41,575 nt of DNA from contig JACQFQ010000012.1 in the NCBI GenBank assembly GCA_016199985.1, forward strand, positions 1 to 41,575. The letters run 5' to 3'. Positions within the stretch are counted from its first letter, which is position 1. The number at the start of each line of letters is the position of its first letter. This document shows, one piece after another, positions 7,683 through 14,566 of this stretch. The stretch comes from Verrucomicrobiota bacterium. Its GTDB lineage: Bacteria > Verrucomicrobiota > Verrucomicrobiia > Limisphaerales > UBA11320. A model generated the notes under the pieces. The model did not search any database. It saw nothing but the letters and a program-made list of their open reading frames with translations, and was not told the DNA's origin. The translations under genes were made by a program, and so were the position numbers.

Positions 7683-10600
7683 TCAAGGCGTGCGCACCGC
7701 TCTGTAGAACTTGCGTCGCGCCGGGGAGAGATCGAACCAGCTCTGATTCGAGCTGGTGAGCGTAATGTTCGTGATCACAGCCCACGGACCTTTCACCGTA
7801 TCCGAGCCGCGAATGGCGTAGTGGGTCCCTGGTTCTCCGCTCACCGTAAGCCACGGCTTCAGCTCAATCGAAAGATCTCCCGGGTCGATCGGGCGAATGG
7901 TCGGTGGCGCGAAGGACAACCTGCGGATCAGGTGATTGCCCGTGTCCGCCACGAGGAGAGCGCCGTCTGGGGCTAGCGCAATCCCGCCGGGCGAAGCGAA
8001 ACGCACCAGCCCATTAGTCCCATCGCGACACCCTGAAACGCCGTCTCCCGCGAGCGTCATCACATAGCCTGCCGGATGCAGCATGCGAACGGAATGGTTG
8101 CCGAGTTCGGTGAAGTAGATGAAGCCTCGAGCGTCGATTTCAATGCCCGCGGGGCGGTTGAGCGTCGCGCGACTGACGGGCCCGTCTGAGAATCCAGCGA
8201 TGTTCGTTCCCGCGAGCGTTGTGACATCCCCGGCGGGCGAGACGCGACGAATCCGGTGGTTCTCCGTATCGGCGACAACCAGGTTGCCCGCGCCGTCCAC
8301 CGCAATGCCGGAAGGCCCCAAGAAGCGGGCGGAGAGGCCCGGTCCATCGGCGTAACCCGGCCCCGCGTTGCCTGCGAGAGTTGCCACCGCGTCGGGCGTG
8401 ATCTTCCTCAGCACGCTGTTCAAGGGTTCGACGACATACACGGCCCCCTGGGCATCCACCGCCACATCGTGTGGCTCGCGGAATTCAGACTCGCTGGGGG
8501 AGGAGTCCAGGTAGCCCGCAATCCCGTTTCCCGCAAGGGTGGAGACAAGGCCTGAGTCGAGGGAGATCAGGCGGATGCGGTGATTTGCGGAGTCAGCGAC
8601 AACAAGATCGTTGTTTGCGCCTCGCGCGGCTCCCGTGAGGTGTTGGAACAAGGCGGCGTCCTTGGCGCCGTTTCTAAACCCGGCGTCGCTCGAACCCGCG
8701 AAAGTTCGGAGGGCCCCATCGAGGCCGAACAGCCGAACGTTGTTCCCTGAAGGGATGAGTAGATTCCCTGCGGGATCCATTACGGGCGCCCCTGGCTCGC
8801 GGAGCGATCCGAAGCGGGCATCGGCTTCATCGGTGTCGCCTGGGCTTCCGTCTCCGGCGACTGTGATGACCCAGGCGCGCTGAGGCTTGAGCACGGTGAC
8901 CTGGACCGCGGCTGGCTCCGCTGCCCCGTAAGGGTTGCGGATGATCACTCGATAACTCGCCACGCGGTTTGGAAAATCAGCGGGAAGAGCGAGGGTGTCG
9001 CTGTTGGCGCCGTCGATGGGGGTTTCTCCTTGGAACCATTGGTAGGACAGGGGCGCGGTTCCCGTGGCCTCCACGAACAACTGAGCCGTCTCGCTTTCAG
9101 ATGTGGCCACGTTCAGTGGCGCTCGTGTTACAGTGGGGGCCTTGATGATTTTCGGCGCCCGTCTCAGGCTTCCAGAGTTGCCCATATCGGCTCGCGCTTT
9201 GGGCCAGGGGGTGGCGGCCAAAGGCGCGGAGCCCTTCAGCGCGATGAGCGGGTTCAGGCCGCTGCCGACCCCGGCATAGAAGAGCACGCTGCCATCCGGC
9301 GCGATGGCCAGCGGACTTTGGATGAATCCTCCCGCCAGGTAATCCCACTTCAATTGCCCGGTTCTCGTATCGACGGCCGAAACAAAGGCCCCGTGCTGAA
9401 CGTAGAGGGTTCCGTCCGCCGCGAGGGCCGGAGCCGAATAGGTATTGCCTGTCAATGGAGCGCTCCAGAGCCGACGGCCTTGAGTGTCGAGCGCGACGAT
9501 CGGGGTGCCCGTTCCATCCCATTGACCGCTGATGTAGATCGCTCCTTCGCCGACAATGGGTTCAATGGGGGCCCCAGATCCGCCGTGGTATCGCCACAAC
9601 TCACGGCCCGCTTGGGCGTCGATGGCAATGAGAGCAACCCCATCGGTGGACCAAGCCAGCAACAAGTTGCCATCCCCGAGCGCCATCGTGTAAGGGATGG
9701 ATATCACGCCCGAGAACGTCCAGCTGGAGTCGCCGGTATCCGCATCCAGCGCGGTCAGGTTATCGTCGGGGTCGATGAAGTAAACCAGGCCTGCTTCTGG
9801 AGAATAGTTGACCGCCGAGCGAAATCCTTGGGCCGCGACGCGCTTTTGCCAGAGCGCTTGTCCTGTGAGCGAAAAGCTCCTGGCCCAGCCCCCGTGATCG
9901 ACGAGGAACAATCGATTTCCGATCCTGTCGTACGCAGGGTATCGGCTGATATCGTTGGGAGCGCTGCCCACGAAGAATGGGGTGCTCTTCGATGGGTCTT
10001 GGGAGGAATCCCAAAGGAATATCCGGGAATCGAAGGTGAGGATGTCGCCATTATCAATGATCATCGGGCCAGCAAGATCAGAGTTCCCCACGTAGAGATC
10101 CCACAGGCTGGTCCCGTTGGGGGAAAAGGCGGAAATATAGCCCGAGAATGCCCCTTTGCTGGTTGTCAGATAGCTGTTCCCGCTGGCCCCAATTGCGAGA
10201 AGTCCCTCCGGTCTGTCCAGGCTCCTTTTCCACTTCACGCGCGCGGAATCATCCCTGACAACCACAGCGAAATGCATCGACTCCGATGCGCCATCGCTAT
10301 CCGTGACCACCACCCAGTATTGGCCGGCGTCCGTCAGCGTCGGGATGAAGTTCAACCGCGCATGCGTTCCTCCTCCCACTGGCGTCCCGTCATGGAACCA
10401 CTGATAGGAGAGCGTTCCCCGTCCAACGGCCTTTGCGGTGACGTCCAGACGATCCCCCAAAGGGAGATAAACACCCCCGAGATCGTCCTGGATGAACGGG
10501 CCGCGAACCCAGGTAAGCCGCGTTGGATCTGTCCGCGCGACGCCGAATTCATTGCTCGCGACGACCGAGTAAGATCCTTCATCGTCGCCTTGAAAGCTTG

Positions 10601-11369
10601 GGAACTTCAGGGTGGCATTGGTGGCTGAGTCCAGGGGTTTCCCGTTTTTGAACCAGCGAAACGCGATGGGGAGCGAGCCGGTGACACCCACTCGAAGCGC
10701 TACATTTTCGTTCAGTCGCGCCGAAAGCTCCGAAGGTGGAATCACGACAGAGGGCGCGGCGCCCGTCCTGGTGTTGATCTCCATGAAAGTGCGGAAACGG
10801 AAATCCTCCGATCGGGGAATCCCGCTCTGGTGCGCGTAGCCGCGAGTGTAACCATCCGAAGCGCACGCTCGATCCGGGCATCCCATTTCCACGAAGTAGC
10901 CTTCGGCGCTCTTCGACGTGAAGTTCATCACGTAGGTCGCGTTCTGGGTCAGATACACATCGACGGGATCGAAGGTGACCAGGATGGAGTTGGTGGCTTC
11001 GTAGATGGCGGATGGCACCCACTGTGCCGGAATGACGGCCTTGGCCAGACGCTGAGTGGGAGTGATCTGCGAGAGCTCAATTTCCAGGTCGGCTGTCATC
11101 AGCGGGGTATGAAAGGCTCGAATCTCTATGCCGTAGAGTCGCCCGCTGACAGAAGGTTTGAAAAACTGGCCCCACACATCCAACGACCGCGCTGAGCCGT
11201 TCAGCTTTACCGCCGGCAGATACTCCTGATCCGAGACAATCGAGAGGCTGGTGGCCGCCAGGGCGCTTGTCGTGGCCAACAGGCTCAGGAAGACGAATCG
11301 CAGCGCCCAAGGGAGCGCGAACTGGAAAAGGACTAGTTTGTGGCAAGTTGGTTTCATGCGCTGCTTCAT
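7683..11369 (-). CDS. Exported multidomain Ig / PQQ-propeller / NHL-propeller protein
   Basis: A 1,228-residue protein from the ATG at 11369. The frame extends to 11465, but starting at 11369 or at the ATG at 11357 puts a signal peptide (MKPTCHKL, a hydrophobic core, then ALAA) at the N-terminus. A GGAG lies about 11 bases before 11369. Domains: an unassigned N-terminal beta-rich domain (about 37-200, with VDVYLTQNATYVMNFTS); two Ig-like domains (about 205-375, with FRWFKNGKPL and YQWFHDGTPV); a PQQ/quinoprotein-like beta-propeller (about 378-730, repeated A-L-D/W motifs such as AVDTRTGQLKWDY); a third Ig-like domain (about 735-825, YQWFQGETPI); NHL repeats (about 833-1151, VVADSANHRIRLIS, VVADTENHRIRRVS, LVADTGNHLIRRLS); and a C-terminal module ending ARRKFYRAVRTP. 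Propellers of this sort are usually protein- or ligand-binding scaffolds; no catalytic residues are evident, so surface binding is inferred. It faces the cohesin-like gene and shares its F-Y-R C-terminal module. Confidence 0.92.
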   Translation of the reverse strand: MKQRMKPTCHKLVLFQFALPWALRFVFLSLLATTSALAATSLSIVSDQEYLPAVKLNGSARSLDVWGQFFKPSVSGRLYGIEIRAFHTPLMTADLEIELSQITPTQRLAKAVIPAQWVPSAIYEATNSILVTFDPVDVYLTQNATYVMNFTSKSAEGYFVEMGCPDRACASDGYTRGYAHQSGIPRSEDFRFRTFMEINTRTGAAPSVVIPPSELSARLNENVALRVGVTGSLPIAFRWFKNGKPLDSATNATLKFPSFQGDDEGSYSVVASNEFGVARTDPTRLTWVRGPFIQDDLGGVYLPLGDRLDVTAKAVGRGTLSYQWFHDGTPVGGGTHARLNFIPTLTDAGQYWVVVTDSDGASESMHFAVVVRDDSARVKWKRSLDRPEGLLAIGASGNSYLTTSKGAFSGYISAFSPNGTSLWDLYVGNSDLAGPMIIDNGDILTFDSRIFLWDSSQDPSKSTPFFVGSAPNDISRYPAYDRIGNRLFLVDHGGWARSFSLTGQALWQKRVAAQGFRSAVNYSPEAGLVYFIDPDDNLTALDADTGDSSWTFSGVISIPYTMALGDGNLLLAWSTDGVALIAIDAQAGRELWRYHGGSGAPIEPIVGEGAIYISGQWDGTGTPIVALDTQGRRLWSAPLTGNTYSAPALAADGTLYVQHGAFVSAVDTRTGQLKWDYLAGGFIQSPLAIAPDGSVLFYAGVGSGLNPLIALKGSAPLAATPWPKARADMGNSGSLRRAPKIIKAPTVTRAPLNVATSESETAQLFVEATGTAPLSYQWFQGETPIDGANSDTLALPADFPNRVASYRVIIRNPYGAAEPAAVQVTVLKPQRAWVITVAGDGSPGDTDEADARFGSLREPGAPVMDPAGNLLIPSGNNVRLFGLDGALRTFAGSSDAGFRNGAKDAALFQHLTGAARGANNDLVVADSANHRIRLISLDSGLVSTLAGNGIAGYLDSSPSESEFREPHDVAVDAQGAVYVVEPLNSVLRKITPDAVATLAGNAGPGYADGPGLSARFLGPSGIAVDGAGNLVVADTENHRIRRVSPAGDVTTLAGTNIAGFSDGPVSRATLNRPAGIEIDARGFIYFTELGNHSVRMLHPAGYVMTLAGDGVSGCRDGTNGLVRFASPGGIALAPDGALLVADTGNHLIRRLSFAPPTIRPIDPGDLSIELKPWLTVSGEPGTHYAIRGSDTVKGPWAVITNITLTSSNQSWFDLSPARRKFYRAVRTP

Positions 11370-11466
11370 TCGAACCAGGACTCCGTTGCTCTCGACGCCC
11401 TCAAATGACAAGTGGGCCTTGACGAGTGGAATGGCTGTCACCGCACCCGCCCTGGAATCCCTCATC

Positions 11467-11493
11467 TGTATACTTTGAGCAGGGCGCTTTCAA
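11467..11493 (-). promoter_or_regulatory. Sigma-70-like promoter for the propeller gene
   Basis: On the minus strand TTGAAA (11493-11488) and TATACA (11472-11467) are separated by 15 bases, slightly short of the usual 17. It would leave a leader of about 90 bases before the ATG at 11369. It lies in a 265-base divergent gap; no equally good promoter was found for the plus-strand gene at 11635. Confidence 0.4.
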
Positions 11494-11634
11494 GCCTGGA
11501 GCCACGCATCCATAGGTTGTAGATTCGCCCCTGTAACACAGGCTGCCCGCAGCCCCGGGATGGACCACCCTCCGCCGAGTCTGCTTGTCCTTTTCTCTGG
11601 GACATTCTTGCGGCATCTGGCAGGTTGCCCGCCT

Positions 11635-13032
11635 ATGACGCGCTCGTCGCTTCTCGTCGCTCTTACCCTCGCTTGCTCCGGACTCCTGAGATCCCACGCC
11701 CAGGGGAGCAAGCCTGTTGTTTATGTCTCCGCTCAGGACTCGGCTGAGATGTGGGCGACGGGAAAAAAGCCGCGCGGTCGCGGGACGCAGGCCGAGCCAT
11801 TCTACGGCGACTTCGACGCGATTCTTTCAAAGACCCTTCCGAACACAATCATCCAACTGACGCCGGCGCCGGGAGAGTTCACTGGGAAGTTTTACACCCA
11901 GGGCTGGCAGGCCGGGGCCGGAGAGCGACTCAAGGAGGGCCAGGAACTGGCTGGAACGGGGATGGGAAACACCACGATCGTTCTCAAGATTCAGGGAGCG
12001 CAAAAGGCGATGATCGTTGTGGTTTCCGGTCGCGATCCCGGAGACGGCATCACCGTTCGCGACCTCTCCATCGATTGCTCCGCCGAGCCAGGCGCTCGCT
12101 ACGTCTCCAAGAGGAACGGAGTGAACCTGACGGGGAGCCACTGCCTGATTTCCAATGTCGAGGTGCAGAACTCCTATGGAACTCGCGCGGGTGAAAAGGA
12201 GTGCTTTGCGATCGGGATCTTCCTCCCGAAGGGCGGCTATGGCGGAGACAACGTCATTCGCGGCTGCCGCGTCAATCGAGCCCAGGGAAACTACGTCTCG
12301 GCGATCGGGCTCTACGGATCCTCCGGAAACATTCTGGGCAACCAAGTGGTGTTCCCTGATCGTTACGCCCCGACCGACACGTTCTTTGGGATCAACTGCG
12401 CGCAGGCCAACAACGTCACCATCGCCACCAACGAGGTCCACAACGGCATCGCCGGATTCTACACGGACACAGGCGACTCCTCCGATGTCACCATTCGCGA
12501 CAATGTGTTCACCGGAGTCCGTCGCGGGGTCTACCTGAACGGCACGATCAGCAACGAGCCGGGAGCCAAGGATCCGCCTCGCGCGATGGATAACTTCCAG
12601 ATCCTTCGGAATCGGATTGAGCTGGATCCCGCCGCGCCTTCGGATGTCGTGGGCGTCTTCCTCAACAACACATCCTCCCCTCATCATTCGGCCCCGTGCA
12701 TGCGCCACCGGATATCGGGAGTGGTGATCCGCGACAACAGCTTCGGCTTCGCGAAAGGAAGCCCACCGACCGTCAAGGAGCGCTACGCCGTGGTGATCGC
12801 CGCGAACCACGCCTACGACGCGGCGTCGCGCCAAGGCATCGCCGATGTTCTGGTGTCGGACAACGAGATCCAGGAGGGCAGCCGGCTGGGCCATCGGAAC
12901 AAGGTCCACTACGATGACTGCAATCCCAGGCCGGCGGGCGCCGCGGTGAAGGCCGCGAACGCTCATCGGGTGAGAGGTTGGCACCAGGCGCCGGAGGGCA
13001 GCGTCGCTCCGCCGATCCAATGGGATCCGTGA
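11635..13032 (+). CDS. Exported right-handed parallel beta-helix protein
   Basis: A 465-residue protein from the ATG at 11635. The frame is open back to 11560, but 11635 gives a clean signal peptide (MTRSSLLVALTLACSGLL, then SHAQ). The mature part begins KPVVYVSAQDSAEMW and continues with an entry segment typical of the pectate-lyase/beta-helix superfamily, where a wide region (GDFDAILSKTLPNTIIQL) leads into rungs: GVNLTGSHCLISNVEV, NVIRGCRVNRAQGN, GSSGNILGNQV, NNVTIATNEVHNGIAGFYTD, SSDVTIRDNVFTGVRRGVYL and VVIRDNSFGF. Known members bind or cleave polysaccharides (pectate lyases, alginate epimerases, poly-guluronate lyases), but I see no diagnostic catalytic set, so substrate and activity stay unassigned. 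It stands alone on its strand, divergent from the propeller gene and convergent with the cytochrome-WD40 gene 45 bases downstream. The short C-terminal tail (PEGSVAPPIQWDP) is outside the helix. Confidence 0.9.
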   Translation: MTRSSLLVALTLACSGLLRSHAQGSKPVVYVSAQDSAEMWATGKKPRGRGTQAEPFYGDFDAILSKTLPNTIIQLTPAPGEFTGKFYTQGWQAGAGERLKEGQELAGTGMGNTTIVLKIQGAQKAMIVVVSGRDPGDGITVRDLSIDCSAEPGARYVSKRNGVNLTGSHCLISNVEVQNSYGTRAGEKECFAIGIFLPKGGYGGDNVIRGCRVNRAQGNYVSAIGLYGSSGNILGNQVVFPDRYAPTDTFFGINCAQANNVTIATNEVHNGIAGFYTDTGDSSDVTIRDNVFTGVRRGVYLNGTISNEPGAKDPPRAMDNFQILRNRIELDPAAPSDVVGVFLNNTSSPHHSAPCMRHRISGVVIRDNSFGFAKGSPPTVKERYAVVIAANHAYDAASRQGIADVLVSDNEIQEGSRLGHRNKVHYDDCNPRPAGAAVKAANAHRVRGWHQAPEGSVAPPIQWDP

Positions 13033-13077
13033 TGAGAGGAGATCGCTGAGCGAGGACGGCGGATCTCACCCGCGCGA

Positions 13078-14562
13078 TCAGCGCGCATCAGCCGACGCCA
13101 GCCTGGGCGTGACGCCGCTTTTGAGCGGGTTCGCGTCCATCTCGCCCGCCAGCTTTCCGTCCTTGGCGGTCCACGCCAGCGTTTTGCCGTTGAAGAAGCT
13201 TGCGATGACGCGCTTGGCGTCGTGGCTGAAGGTCACGCTGAGCGGCAGCTCGTTCTCGGTCTCCATCGCCTTCTTCTTGTTCCCGTCCCCGTCCCAAATC
13301 TGGATTTTCCCGTTCCGACCGCAGCTGACGATTTGTCCGTCGTGGGAGTAGGACAGGCTGAGCGCGCCGCCGGGATGGGCGGGCCAGGTCTTCACCTGCT
13401 TGCCCCCCTCCGTCTCCCAGGTTCGGATGGATCCATCTTCGGAGCACGAGGCGAGCACCTTCGAGTCGCCTCGCCAGCTCAGCCCCCGGATGCACGTCGA
13501 ATGTCCGGAGAGCGCGAACACCTCCTGGCCGTTCTCGGGGTCCCATACGTGAATGTTGCCGTTGCGGTCGCCGCTCGCGACATACTGTCCGCTAGGGCTG
13601 AACGCGATCGCCGTCACCCAATCGGTGTGCTTCTTGATCTTGTGCTCGAGCTCGCCCGTGGCTGTGGAGTGGATCTTGAGGAGACGGCTCGGCCCCCCGA
13701 GCGCGACGCGCGATTGATCCGGGCTGATGTCCGCGGCCAGCACGGTGTCGAACTCGCCGCCCAGGACGGTCATGGGCTTTCCAGTCGCCACATCCCACAA
13801 CGCCACGCGGCCTGACTTGCCTCCCTGGCCTCCGGCGGCGAGCACCAGGCTTCCGCTGCGCGAGAACTTCACCAGGGAAGGCTGCCCGTTGGTGAACGGC
13901 AGCACGCCAAGGCAGGCGAGGGTCTCGGCGTTGTAGAGGAAAATCTGCTTTTGGCCGGTGATCGCAAGCGCCGGCGCCCAGGGACTCGACGCCACGCTCA
14001 GGACGGGGCCCGGCCGTTCGGTCTTCACGAGCGGTTGAGTGGAAAGGCCCGTCGGCATCGCCGCGGGCCCGGAGGGCTTGCCGTCGTTTGAGAGCTTGAG
14101 GGTAAGATCCACCGCGGGCTTCGCCGCGGCGATCGCTTTGCTGCCGCTGGACTCCAGCAGACCGTCGTTGATCCAGCGCTTGAAGACGTCCAGCTCCTTG
14201 TCCGGCAGCTTCGGTTTGTTGGGCGGCATCTCCGGCTCCTCCTGATGCGTCAGGACCCGGTAGAGCTTGCTGGAGTCCGCGCTGCCGCTCTGCACAATCG
14301 CCCCGGAGCCGCTTCCTTTGATCGCTCCCGCGTAAGTCGTCAGGTCCAGGTCGGCCTTCTTTTTGTCAGGGTTGTGGCACTTCGCGCAGTAGTTCTCCAC
14401 AAGAGGGAACACATGATCCTGGTAGGTGGTCTTGGATTGCGCGAAGAGCGCAGGACCGAGCGAAAGAGAAAGCGAAACCCCCAGAAAGCCGCGACAGAAC
14501 CAACCCTGCAGGGGCGGCCCCCAGGCGGGGCGGGGGACGAGGCGGGCGAACTCGTATGGCAT
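13078..14562 (-). CDS. Planctomycete-type cytochrome c fused to WD40 propeller
   Basis: A 494-residue exported protein, last in the four-gene minus-strand operon; its ATG lies 4 bases after the stop of the DUF1549/DUF1553 gene, without a good ribosome site, so reinitiation is likely. A signal or anchor segment sits at about 24-42 (GFLGVSLSLSLGPALFAQ). The planctomycete cytochrome C domain (about 48-130) has the heme motif CAKCH at 59-63 and a likely axial-ligand region EPEMPPNKPKLP, then KRWINDGLL. WD40 repeats follow (about 170-480), with recognisable strands RVALWDVATG, NIHVWDPENG, SIRTWETEGG and KIQIWDGDG. This fusion is common in Planctomycetes and Verrucomicrobia and nearly always sits with DUF1549/DUF1553 and DUF1501 genes. 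Its biochemical role is not established; periplasmic electron transfer together with a protein-docking propeller is inferred. Confidence 0.92.
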   Translation of the reverse strand: MPYEFARLVPRPAWGPPLQGWFCRGFLGVSLSLSLGPALFAQSKTTYQDHVFPLVENYCAKCHNPDKKKADLDLTTYAGAIKGSGSGAIVQSGSADSSKLYRVLTHQEEPEMPPNKPKLPDKELDVFKRWINDGLLESSGSKAIAAAKPAVDLTLKLSNDGKPSGPAAMPTGLSTQPLVKTERPGPVLSVASSPWAPALAITGQKQIFLYNAETLACLGVLPFTNGQPSLVKFSRSGSLVLAAGGQGGKSGRVALWDVATGKPMTVLGGEFDTVLAADISPDQSRVALGGPSRLLKIHSTATGELEHKIKKHTDWVTAIAFSPSGQYVASGDRNGNIHVWDPENGQEVFALSGHSTCIRGLSWRGDSKVLASCSEDGSIRTWETEGGKQVKTWPAHPGGALSLSYSHDGQIVSCGRNGKIQIWDGDGNKKKAMETENELPLSVTFSHDAKRVIASFFNGKTLAWTAKDGKLAGEMDANPLKSGVTPRLASADAR

Positions 14563-14566
14563 GGGG

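Noticed and set aside
13039..13067. GAGATC / GATCTC palindrome in the convergent gap after the beta-helix gene
   Set aside because: Short stem with a 17-base loop and no T-run; probably chance.
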